Below are positions 1-7,255 of a stretch of DNA of 23,892 bases, piece by piece. Origin of the DNA: CBDAPI01 sp964565865 (GTDB lineage Bacteria; Acidobacteriota; UBA6911; RPQK01; CBDAPI01); assembly GCA_964565865.1 (NCBI GenBank), contig CAZMGM010000033.1:1-23892 (forward strand). The letters are read 5' to 3'. The notes below the pieces were generated by a model, which made no database searches, was not told the DNA's origin, and was given only the letters and a program-made list of their open reading frames with translations. Position 1 is the stretch's first letter. Each line of letters opens with the position of its first letter. Both the position numbers and the translations under genes were made by a program.

Positions 1-135
1 GCCAGCGCCGCTGAAATTGGGTGAAAGGGTGGCGGGTTTACCCCCACCCTCAACTTTCACCTCTTCTGGAATTGGACGATGACTCCGATTACCTTCGAGA
101 ACACGAATAGCCGACGGTTTGCGTCTATTAGGCAT
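1..135 (-). CDS. Phage terminase small subunit, P27 family (N-terminal 45 residues, runs off the window)
   Basis: The small terminase subunit recognises phage DNA and hands it to the large subunit for packaging. Reading leftward from an ATG at 135 gives 45 codons without a stop. They begin MPNRRKPSAIRVLEGNRSHR, followed by a Pro-rich stretch. This matches the characteristic P27-family opening (basic RRKP, then a small-x-x-x-LEGN box with R-P a few residues later). A GAGGGG Shine-Dalgarno sequence lies about 8 bases upstream. A small zinc-knuckle gene lies immediately upstream on the same strand, a common order in front of terS in tailed phages. The terminase large subunit would be expected just left of the window. 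Only the N-terminus is visible, so I cannot say whether the gene is intact. The family call rests on recalled family sequence, not a search. Confidence 0.72.
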   Translation of the reverse strand, partial: MPNRRKPSAIRVLEGNRSHRPIPEEVKVEGGGKPATLSPNFSGAG

Positions 136-201
136 CTTTTTGACCCCTCAACATTTTCAAACGCGATTTATTACACGAGTCAGGCCTCTCCCCTCTTTGG
201 T

Positions 202-441
202 CTACGCACGACGGTAGAGATTTTCGCCCCTACCCCCTAAGTCGCTTATATTTGGCTTCTTTTGACGTCTTCGCTCTATGACAACGAGCAGGTGAGGGGG
301 GACTCCCCTTCTCCGTTTCTTCGGGACACCCCGTTCTGTAAATGACCAATACAATCGATGCTGACTGCAATAGGAGGTCCCGCCACCATAGATAACGCTG
401 TTCGGGCACCCTGGTTCCGCGCAGAGCTGCTTGTTGCTCAA
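202..441 (-). CDS. Small phage-type zinc-knuckle protein (79 aa)
   Basis: The protein has C7-x4-C12, then C25-x2-H28, followed by an aromatic/basic stretch (Y31, W32) and G38-x-P40. This resembles the small phage family with a Cx(3-4)C...CxxH knuckle followed by W/R-rich residues and GxP. The same knuckle also forms the N-terminus of many phage HNH endonucleases. No HNH catalytic motif follows; the remaining residues are mostly basic (KKRRR, ERRRQKK), which would suit nucleic acid binding. The start is a TTG at 441 with AGGGGG about 8 bases upstream, and an in-frame stop lies 27 bases further up. It sits 66 bases upstream of the terminase small-subunit gene on the same strand, which supports phage origin. 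A truncated HNH protein is an alternative reading. Confidence 0.5.
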   Translation of the reverse strand: MSNKQLCAEPGCPNSVIYGGGTSYCSQHRLYWSFTERGVPKKRRRGVPPHLLVVIERRRQKKPNISDLGGRGENLYRRA

Positions 442-507
442 GGTGCATACCCCCCTATACCCCCTTTTTCATCCGAGAGGGTGGAGAACCCCCGTCAGAA
501 CTAGCTT

Positions 508-633
508 TCAGATGGTTGTCGGAAGCGCGAGGAATACTCCCGCCTCGCGCATCTCTGCCAGCTTCTCCCAGCGATCATGCACGGCTGTGATCTGCCGATC
601 GGCCCACCTGTACCCCATAATCTTGGTTATCAC
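508..633 (-). CDS. Short hypothetical ORF or gene tail next to the phage genes (41 codons)
   Basis: A GTG at 633 opens a frame ending in TGA at 508. The peptide is charged and amphipathic in the middle (RWADRQITAVHDRWEKLAEM), which looks coding-like. The frame remains open upstream into the 3' end of the neighbouring reductase gene, so this could be the tail of a larger truncated phage gene. It lies between that reductase and the zinc-knuckle gene, same strand. I do not recognise a family. Confidence 0.25.
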   Translation of the reverse strand: MITKIMGYRWADRQITAVHDRWEKLAEMREAGVFLALPTTI

Positions 634-661
634 CCCCCGCCTAATTCCTAGCTTGCAGTTC

Positions 662-1591
662 TCAGTGCGATGCGGGCGGACCATCAACGTAGGGCTTCAA
701 CGCGGCGTAAACCGCGAAATTCAGAGGCGTGTCTACGCCGTGTTCCCGGCCCAGGCGGACCACGGTGCCGTTGAGGGCCTCAAGTTCCATGTGCTTGCCG
801 TCAATTAGGTCAGTGAAGGTCGACGTACGGTGGGTGGGCGGCAACCGGTTGCTAATCAAGTCCATCAGTTGATCTGGCAGCTCGGGGGAAAGGGACACCC
901 CCGTGGCGTGAGCCACATGGATCACTTCCTGTAGCAGGCCCTCCAGCAGTGCCCGGCACTCCGGCGTAGCCAGCACCGGTCCCAGGGGCTGCCGGGCAAG
1001 CATCTCGGCGCCGCCAAGACAACAAATTGCCACAAACTTCTCCCACAAGAAGCTCCGCATATCCTTGCGCAGCGCCACATCGATGCCAGCATTCTGGAAG
1101 ACCGTGACTATTTGCTGAACCCGGGGAGTAACGCTGCCATCCGTTTCCCCGAAAGAGGTCATATTATTCGCTCTTAAAAGAATTTCCCCCGGCTGCTCCA
1201 CCAGTGCGTTGATATAGGTTGCCCCAGGAACGAAATGCCCGGGCCCCACAGCCCGTTCGATCCTGTCCCCATTGTCCACCCCATTTTGAACGGAGCTTAC
1301 GACGGTGTGAGGGTCGACCATGGGACGGATCAGTTCCGCTGCCGCGTCGGTGTCGTAGGTCTTCACCGAGAACAGGATCAGGTCTACCGTCCCGATTGCG
1401 CCAGGATCGTTAGTAGCCTTGACCTTTACGTTGAATTCCTCGGCGGTGGGTAGTTTCACCGTCAGCCCCTTGGACCGTATCGCTTCCAGGTGTGGACCTC
1501 GGGCGATCAGGGTGACATCTTCCTCGGCCCGGGCCAGCATGCCTCCATAATATCCTCCGAGTCCCCCGGCACCCATGATCGCTATTTGCAT
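662..1591 (-). CDS. panE: 2-dehydropantoate 2-reductase (ketopantoate reductase, ApbA/PanE family)
   Basis: The enzyme catalyses NADPH-dependent reduction of ketopantoate to pantoate in vitamin B5/CoA synthesis, in the cytoplasm. The 309-residue length is normal. The N-terminus carries the nucleotide-binding loop GAGGLG at 7-12. The family QNG box is at 102-104 (N103). The presumed catalytic lysine is K185 in WEKF. The C-terminal helical domain contains E269 in the ELEALNG motif, corresponding to the substrate-binding Glu of E. coli PanE. The start is ATG at 1591 with a GGAG about 8 bases upstream. Paralogues act on other 2-keto acids and the gene lies in an accessory region, so the family is firm but the pantothenate role is likely rather than certain. 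Confidence 0.85.
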   Translation of the reverse strand: MQIAIMGAGGLGGYYGGMLARAEEDVTLIARGPHLEAIRSKGLTVKLPTAEEFNVKVKATNDPGAIGTVDLILFSVKTYDTDAAAELIRPMVDPHTVVSSVQNGVDNGDRIERAVGPGHFVPGATYINALVEQPGEILLRANNMTSFGETDGSVTPRVQQIVTVFQNAGIDVALRKDMRSFLWEKFVAICCLGGAEMLARQPLGPVLATPECRALLEGLLQEVIHVAHATGVSLSPELPDQLMDLISNRLPPTHRTSTFTDLIDGKHMELEALNGTVVRLGREHGVDTPLNFAVYAALKPYVDGPPASH

Positions 1592-1838
1592 CGTCTACTC
1601 CATTGCGGGTTTAGGCCTTTTCAGGCCGACATTCCTCATATTAACCACAGATCCGAGTTCGCCTGGCTTCTTCATGATGAATGATCAAAACCTATCAGCT
1701 CTCGAACCTTGAATCCAATCCTGTTTAGTCATCTTTCGACCCGAAAACAGACTCTGATTCCTGGGTTATCCAGGTACTTTCGTCAAAATCTGATAATCGG
1801 AGACACCTCTCCAGTTGCTCGATCAAAAACACCGGGTC

Positions 1839-2003
1839 CTAACTCGTACTCCATCTCAAGCGGTCAATCCGAGACAGTATCTCGGCCCACCCCTCCTCGC
1901 TTACCGCGACTTCCGCCATCTGAAACATCACGATCTGACTATGGTGAACCACCCTCGCTCCGATCTTGATCAGTTGGGTCAATAAGCTGCGAAGCGACCA
2001 ACT
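1839..2003 (-). pseudogene. C-terminal remnant of an IS1380-like DDE transposase
   Basis: A 54-codon open stretch, bounded upstream by a TAA (2004-2006) and ending in TAG at 1839, reads SWSLRSLLTQLIKIGARVV, then an FQMAEVAV box, then AEILSRIDRLR. This matches the conserved C-terminal tail I associate with IS1380-type transposases: W-S-L-x-x-L, LIKIGA(K/R)VV, FQMAEVAV and an EIL-x-x-I-x-x-LR helix. The rest of the transposase, including all catalytic Asp/Glu residues, is absent, so this is an inactive scrap. It follows the kelch-like fragment in the same frame after two stop codons. IS terminal repeats were not identified. Confidence 0.65.
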
Positions 2004-2039
2004 TTATGGCGTTTGGGGCTCAGGCGGTGAGGGACATAT

Positions 2040-2261
2040 CTACATTGTGGGCGAGTGGGGGACGCTGCCCAAGAACATTCCGCCAAACCCTTGCGCGTCC
2101 GGCAGCTCCATCCATTTCAGCCCCGACCGGTCCGCCACCGTGTCGGTCGCCCCAGCCAAGCCGTCCACGGCGACTGCAAGTAGCAGTGCCGTGAGTGTTG
2201 AGGCAGCGATACAGTTTGTTTGGGCGGTCTGTATCAAGGTTTCCGGTGCTTCCTCAGGCAA
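2040..2261 (-). pseudogene. N-terminal remnant of an exported kelch-like protein (NanM-type opening)
   Basis: The 73-codon frame opens at a TTG (2261). It contains a hydrophobic signal-like segment (AASTLTALLLAVAVDGLAGA) followed by LKWMELPDAQGFGGMFLGS and then a stop. The W-x-x-LP, GF-x-G-x-F-x-G pattern resembles the first strands of kelch-type N-acetylneuraminate epimerases found behind a signal peptide. The propeller itself is missing, and the sequence runs directly into transposase-derived sequence. The start overlaps the stop of the upstream membrane-protein tail (TTGCCTGA), as in a coupled pair. Kelch identity is tentative and a chance open frame is possible. Confidence 0.3.
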
Positions 2262-2451
2262 GCCTTGTTAAGCCATTCCCTCTCCAGTACCCAAACTGGA
2301 CAGACCTGAGATCCAATCTAGCGTACTGTGCGACAATCATCATCAAGAAAAATAATAGGAACGCCTCCAGGCTGGTGAATACGTCCCGGAAGGAGAGCCT
2401 CTTTTTCTCCAGTCCAGCTTGGCTAGGGTTTGAAGCTCTTCGTCTCCACCA
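2254..2451 (-). pseudogene. C-terminal tail of an unidentified membrane protein
   Basis: A 65-codon stretch between stops lacks an ATG. It contains a basic/charged linker (LEKKRLSFRDVF), one strong hydrophobic segment (AFLLFFLMMIVAQYA), and a polar tail ending in TGA at 2254. This looks like the last transmembrane helix and cytoplasmic tail of a transporter. Its stop overlaps the putative start of the kelch-like fragment. Sodium:solute symporters are commonly paired with NanM-like proteins in related genomes, but the fragment is too short to prove that family. Confidence 0.3.
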
Positions 2452-2641
2452 TTACAACTTTCATCTTATCAATAGTTTACAGAGTTACGAGTCTTGGGGA
2501 TATTTTTCAGTTATCCGTGATTTGGGAACAATTTGGCCACATCTCTCCGGCAACAAGAAGCCCTAATTGTTTAATGTGAGGGCCGCGTTCAAGATCCCCC
2601 GACCTGCACTGGAAGGGCAGACCGTAGTAAGAATCCAACGG

Positions 2642-4114
2642 CTACGTCAAAATCTCCTTGACCACGCGGGCCGAGAATTCGTCGGTAAGTCGTTCGCTTC
2701 TGCCCTCTTGTTCATAGACCAGCTGGCGGTGATTCATCCCCAACAAGTGAAGAATCGTGGCATGAAGATCGTGCACGCTCACGGGATTTTTCACTGCCTT
2801 GTAGCCGATCTCGTCAGTGGCTCCGTAGATCGTGCCGCCCCGGACACCGCCACCCGCCATCCAGACACTGAAACCGCCTGGTCCATGGTCGCGGCCGTCG
2901 GCCATCCCCGCTCTGGACTGGGAAAGCGGGAGTCTGCCGAACTCCCCTCCCCAGATAACCAGGGTCGTGTCCAGCAAGCCACGCTGCTTGAGATCCGCCA
3001 GCAGGGCGGTAACTGGTTTGTCCGTCTTGCCGCAGCAATAGCGGAGACCTTTATCCAGGTCTGAATGAGTGTCCCAGATCTGTTGTTCAATGTAGATCTG
3101 GACGATCCGAACACCGCGCTCCACCAGCCGCCGGGCCATCAGGCAACGGCGGCCATAGGAAGCTGTCAAAGCATCGTTGAGCCCGTACATTTCATGCGTC
3201 GATTGGCTTTCCTGGGAAAGATCCAGGGCGTCGGTGGCTGACATCTGCATTCGAGCTGCCAGTTCGTAGCTGGAAATGCGGGCGTCCAGGTCCGGGTGTC
3301 CGGGCCTCTGGTCACGATGAGCTGCGTCCAGACGTTTCAGCAGAGACCGCGACAGCTCCACGATCGGACGGGGCCATTCCTCCCGGGGCTCCAGATTCAG
3401 GAGGGGAGATCCCAAGGAACGGATGCGCGTCCCCTGGTACAGGGGCGGCAGCCAGCCAGCCTGCCAGTTTTGAATGTGGTTGACGGGCAAGCCCTTCGGG
3501 TCGTCGAGCACTACGTAGGCCGGAAGATTCTGGTTTTCGCTTCCCAGGCCGTAGACAACCCAGGACCCCAGCGAGGGCCTGCTGGATAATAGGCTCCCCG
3601 ACTGCATGATGAAAAGGGCCGGCTCATGGTTGAAGTTCGTGGTGTACATGGACCGGATCAGAGCGATGTCGTCGACGTGTTGGGAGAGGTGGGGCAAGAG
3701 GTCAGAAACTTCCATACCCGATTGACCGTGTTTGGTGAAACGGTATGGGGATGGCATGAACCCGCCGGCTTCATCGATGAATTCAATGTCATTGGCCAGG
3801 TCGCGGCCCGGCGGCTGTCCGCTGTATTTATCCAGTGCTGGTTTCGGGTCGAAAAGATCCACCTGGCTGGGGCCACCATTCATGAAGAGGTGAATCACGG
3901 ATTGAGCCCTGGGCTGGTGGTGGGGAACCCGCGGCTTCAGGTCGTACGCCCTGTGATCTGCCGGACGGCCGGTGTTGGAGGAAAACAGATCGGCGGCCAG
4001 CAACGAGGCCACAGCTGTGCCGCAAAATCCATCGGTTATTCTAGAAAAGAAACTACGCCGCGGCAACCTGGACGAAGCAGCAGGAGAATGACGGTTTGTG
4101 CAACGGGAAGACAT
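2642..4114 (-). CDS. DUF1501 domain protein, Tat-exported (sulfatase-like fold)
   Basis: DUF1501 proteins are predicted exported proteins of the alkaline-phosphatase/sulfatase-like superfamily, abundant in Planctomycetes, Verrucomicrobia and Acidobacteriota. Their biochemical role is not established. The N-terminus has a twin-arginine motif (LPRRSFFSR, about residue 17-25) followed by a hydrophobic stretch. Family hallmarks follow: VIHLFMNGGPSQVDLFDPKP, an FNHEPA segment, a VRIVQIY strand, a DTTLVIWGGEFGR motif, and DGRDHGPGGFSVWMAGGGV with the conserved His-Gly region. The 490-residue length is typical. The start is ATG at 4114 with AAGGA about 7 bases upstream. It lies 37 bases after the PSD1 gene, the classic PSD1-DUF1501 operon, suggesting a joint periplasmic function. 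Confidence 0.92.
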   Translation of the reverse strand: MSSRCTNRHSPAASSRLPRRSFFSRITDGFCGTAVASLLAADLFSSNTGRPADHRAYDLKPRVPHHQPRAQSVIHLFMNGGPSQVDLFDPKPALDKYSGQPPGRDLANDIEFIDEAGGFMPSPYRFTKHGQSGMEVSDLLPHLSQHVDDIALIRSMYTTNFNHEPALFIMQSGSLLSSRPSLGSWVVYGLGSENQNLPAYVVLDDPKGLPVNHIQNWQAGWLPPLYQGTRIRSLGSPLLNLEPREEWPRPIVELSRSLLKRLDAAHRDQRPGHPDLDARISSYELAARMQMSATDALDLSQESQSTHEMYGLNDALTASYGRRCLMARRLVERGVRIVQIYIEQQIWDTHSDLDKGLRYCCGKTDKPVTALLADLKQRGLLDTTLVIWGGEFGRLPLSQSRAGMADGRDHGPGGFSVWMAGGGVRGGTIYGATDEIGYKAVKNPVSVHDLHATILHLLGMNHRQLVYEQEGRSERLTDEFSARVVKEILT

Positions 4115-4151
4115 CTCAATTTCCTTAGGGGTCCGCCTGGATCACGGTACC

Positions 4152-7130
4152 TTAATCAACATATAGGAACTCGGCCGAATTCAATAGAGTGTGGCAAACA
4201 TTGGAGAGCGCCAGCCACCGGGCACGTGATCTTCTGGGTTCGGCCGAAACTTCTTTTTCTAAATGCTGCAACCAATGAGATGTGAGCTGGGCCAACGTCG
4301 CCATAGCCATTTCGCGTTCTTTGGCCAACGGTGGGCGACTCAAGGTGGCCATAAACACTCGCTCAACCTGCTGCCTCGCGTCGTCGTCGGCCGCGTCGAT
4401 CACCCGCCCTGCCAGGTAACGGGAGCTTTCCCGGACCAGGTCGTTGTTCATCAGTTGTAAAGCCTGAGAGGAAACCGTGGAGTTGCGACGCTTCAGACAG
4501 TTGGGGGTCAATTGAGGCGCATCAAAGGCTTCCAGCAAACTCACAGGACTCGAACGGCGCTGGGTCAAATAAATGCTGCGCCGAAAGCCCTTTTCAGACG
4601 CCTCCCCCACGACTTCTCCGTCGGGTCGGACTTCCACCGGATCGGGCGGCCCGAAGGGGGTCATGTCCAGCCTTCCGGACACCTTGAGAATCGTATCTCG
4701 CACTTCGTCGGCGTCCAGACGGCGCAAGGGGAAGCCAGACAGCCAAACATGCTTCTTAGCGGAGGCGGGACCCTCGGGATCCAGACGCGAGCTTTGCCGA
4801 TAGGCCGACGACGTCATGATCAGCCGCTGCAAGGCCTTGATGCTCCAGCCCTTGCGCACGAATTCCGTCGCCATCCAATCGAGTAACGCAGGGTGGGAGG
4901 GTCCCGAGCCCTGGGCTCCGAAGTTACCCGGAGTTGCTACAAGTCCATGGCCGAAGTGGTGCTGCCAGATCCGGTTGACCATGACCCGGGAAGTCAGGGA
5001 GTGGCGGGGTTGGATCAACCAGTGGGCCAGCGCCAGACGGCGGCCGCTCGTATCGGTTTTCCACGGTGGTTTTACCACCCGATAGGGTTCGATCCCGTCC
5101 CTCAGGGCAGAAGGCACACCAGGCGTCACTACCGGTCCGAGGTTCTGGGGCTCTCCACGCAGCAGTATGGCGGTCGGTGTTGGTTCGCCTCCCATGTCGA
5201 AAAGGGCTCGAATGCGCGGCTTTGGTTGCAGTTTCGATTGGGCCGTCTCAATCTCCTTGTCAATTTTCGAAGCCTCGTCCCGGTAATGGTCGAATCGCTT
5301 CGCCAGGTCTTCCGACCCGATCGTGAGGCCGGCTCCGAATTTGTCAGCCAGATAGAGCTGGGCCGGCGTACGCTCCCGAGGGGAAGTGTTAACCGCTTTG
5401 TGCACGTCCTCGCGCAGGACTTCGGGAAGTTCCGCTAACTTTTCGGCCAGCAGCTCTTCACGCAAGGGTCCTGCCTTTTCTTCCAGTAGCGTCTCGAGGC
5501 GCAGGATCGCTTCTTCAATGGGCGCGTTGTGGGCTCTGGCCTCCTCTCGCTCCGATGCACTCACCTTGTCCAGAAAACGGGTATTGGAATCATTCCAGTT
5601 GGAGCTGGGTCCCTCCATATTTGGAGAAAGCCAGTCAAAAGGATCCAGGGCCGTGCGCAGGATGGCACTGAATCGATAGTAGTCGCGCTGGGGAATCGGA
5701 TCGTATTTGTGATCGTGACAGCGGGCGCATCCTACGGTCAACCCCAGAACCACGGAACTCAGAATCTCAACCTGGGAAGCAACTACGTTTAGACGCAGTG
5801 GCAGGTAGTTCTGCGCGACGCTGTAGGTTCCGTCTGGAGCCGTGCGCAGAAATCCGGTAGCCACCAGGGCGTCGATCTGTTCTGCCGAAAGCTCAGGCAC
5901 CTGGTAGTCAAACAATTCATCGCCTGCAATCTGTTCCAGCAGGAAACGGTCGTAGGGCTTGTCGGCGTTGAGCGAGCGGATGACATAGTCGCGGTAGCGG
6001 TAGGCGTGGGGCCGAAGAAGATCGCTACTCACCTGTCCTTCCGAATCAGCGTATCCAGCTGCGTCCAGCCAGTAACGCCCCCAGCGTTCTCCATAACGGG
6101 GTGACGCCAGGAGGCGATCGATCAGCCGCTCGTAGGCAGAAGGACTTTCGTCTCCAAGATAGGCTTCCACTTCCTCGGGGGTGGGAGGCAGGCCGGTCAG
6201 AGCAAAGTAGGCTCGGCGCAGCAGCGTGAGTCGCGCAGCTGGAGGAGAGAAGCCGAGGCCTTCCGACTCCAGCTTTGCCAACAGAAAGGCGTCGATCGGG
6301 GTCCGAACCAACTGCTGCTGGAGAACCCTGGGAACCTGTGGACGCTGAGGCGCCTGGAAAGCCCAGAATCTGTGGTTTTGTTCGCTCACCCGAGGGTCCG
6401 GACCGGGGCCCGGCTCAAGAACCTCATCTTCCTCCGAGGGAGCTCCGGCGGAAATCCACCCTTTGAGTTTGTCCAATTCCTTCGATGTCAGCGGTCGCAC
6501 CGAGTAACTTTGCTGCGACTCCGGCGGGGGCATTTCCCCGGCTTCGATGCGCCGTATCAGAAGGCTTTGCTCGGGGTGGTCGAGAACGATAGCGGGTCCG
6601 GAGACGCCGCCTCTGAGTAAATCGGCTCGCTTGCGCAGATCGAGCCCGCCCTGCTGTATCCGCCGGCCGTGGCAGACCAGGCACTTGACCCCGAGAATGT
6701 TCACCATCACATCCGGCCCGTCGGGATTCTCTTCCTCTGCCGGCCAGTCTGCTTCGGCCACCCCCCCCTCGGACCGGGCACCGCTTTCGATCCAGAGGCG
6801 GATCAGCTCGATTTCCTGATCCGGGAGGCGGCTTCCGTCCGGGGGCATTTCGCCTGCCTCGATCCTGGCCAGGAGCAGACTCTTACCCGTCGAGCCTGGA
6901 ACCAGAGCGGCCCCGGAATTCCCTCCTTTAAGGAGAGTGTCAAGCGTCCTCAGGTCCAATTCCGCCCGTCGCTGGAATTCCCCATGGCAGGACTGGCAAT
7001 TACGCTTGAGTATGGGCAGGATGTCGGACTGAAAGTGGGGTTGGTCTAGCCCGCCAGCTCCAGACAGAACCGTGGCACTGCATAATGCCGTGGCCGGAAG
7101 AGTGGAACAAAGAAGCCACGTTCTCAACAT
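4152..7130 (-). CDS. PSD1 / planctomycete cytochrome c protein with two PSCyt1 domains, DUF1549 and DUF1553
   Basis: A large exported protein combining c-type heme binding with DUF1549 and DUF1553 domains. The family is widespread in PVC/Acidobacteriota genomes and its function is only predicted (redox or polymer degradation). After a signal peptide (MLRTWLLCSTLPATALC) come two successive PSCyt1 modules. Each has a heme motif (CQSCH near residue 45, CLVCH near 150) and an IEAGEMPP motif. DUF1549 follows (TPIDAFLLAKLE, LTGLPPTPEEVEAYL, YGERWGRYWLDAAGYADSEG), then a third CxxCH (CARCH, with DHKYDPI), then DUF1553 (LTSRVMVNRIWQHHFGHGLV). I chose ATG 7130 because AGGAAGG lies 6 bases upstream; an ATG 21 bases earlier has no such signal. 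The gene is followed closely by the DUF1501 partner. Confidence 0.93.
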   Translation of the reverse strand: MLRTWLLCSTLPATALCSATVLSGAGGLDQPHFQSDILPILKRNCQSCHGEFQRRAELDLRTLDTLLKGGNSGAALVPGSTGKSLLLARIEAGEMPPDGSRLPDQEIELIRLWIESGARSEGGVAEADWPAEEENPDGPDVMVNILGVKCLVCHGRRIQQGGLDLRKRADLLRGGVSGPAIVLDHPEQSLLIRRIEAGEMPPPESQQSYSVRPLTSKELDKLKGWISAGAPSEEDEVLEPGPGPDPRVSEQNHRFWAFQAPQRPQVPRVLQQQLVRTPIDAFLLAKLESEGLGFSPPAARLTLLRRAYFALTGLPPTPEEVEAYLGDESPSAYERLIDRLLASPRYGERWGRYWLDAAGYADSEGQVSSDLLRPHAYRYRDYVIRSLNADKPYDRFLLEQIAGDELFDYQVPELSAEQIDALVATGFLRTAPDGTYSVAQNYLPLRLNVVASQVEILSSVVLGLTVGCARCHDHKYDPIPQRDYYRFSAILRTALDPFDWLSPNMEGPSSNWNDSNTRFLDKVSASEREEARAHNAPIEEAILRLETLLEEKAGPLREELLAEKLAELPEVLREDVHKAVNTSPRERTPAQLYLADKFGAGLTIGSEDLAKRFDHYRDEASKIDKEIETAQSKLQPKPRIRALFDMGGEPTPTAILLRGEPQNLGPVVTPGVPSALRDGIEPYRVVKPPWKTDTSGRRLALAHWLIQPRHSLTSRVMVNRIWQHHFGHGLVATPGNFGAQGSGPSHPALLDWMATEFVRKGWSIKALQRLIMTSSAYRQSSRLDPEGPASAKKHVWLSGFPLRRLDADEVRDTILKVSGRLDMTPFGPPDPVEVRPDGEVVGEASEKGFRRSIYLTQRRSSPVSLLEAFDAPQLTPNCLKRRNSTVSSQALQLMNNDLVRESSRYLAGRVIDAADDDARQQVERVFMATLSRPPLAKEREMAMATLAQLTSHWLQHLEKEVSAEPRRSRARWLALSNVCHTLLNSAEFLYVD

Positions 7131-7237
7131 TCGGCGCCTTCCTGTCACCATTAGTTATGTAGTTTAACTGCTCGAGGCTGTTTACCAATTTGGGGGGACA
7201 GGAGGATCTCCGGCCTAATACTGTGATTGGGCGCTAC

Positions 7238-7252
7238 AGAAAAGACTTTTCT
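7238..7252 (-). terminator. Short AT-rich hairpin after the toroid-protein gene, possible terminator
   Basis: AGAAAA and TTTTCT form a perfect 6-bp inverted repeat around a 3-base loop, starting 4 bases beyond the TAA of the gene ending at 7256. The stem is weak and AT-only, and there is no separate T-run, so termination is only a possibility. Confidence 0.25.
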
Positions 7253-7255
7253 CGA

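Larger units (their letters stand above)
1592..2641. other. About 1 kb without an intact gene: pseudogene debris
   Basis: No complete gene is visible on either strand. The stretch contains three broken pieces on the minus strand, listed separately: a membrane-protein tail (2254-2451), a kelch-like head (2040-2261) and a transposase tail (1839-2003). The flanks 1592-1838 and 2452-2641 show no recognisable coding signal. A short palindrome (GGCCT, TTTC, AGGCC) lies at about 1614-1628 just upstream of the reductase gene. Confidence 0.6.

Noticed and set aside
1966..2271. Plus-strand frame with a propeller-like LYGVWGSGGEGHIYIVGEWG segment
   Set aside because: It lies antisense to the much better supported transposase tail and kelch-like fragment, has no signal or continuation, and the match is short.
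3626..4285. 219-codon plus-strand frame
   Set aside because: Antisense to the DUF1501 gene and the end of the PSD1 gene, both strongly supported.
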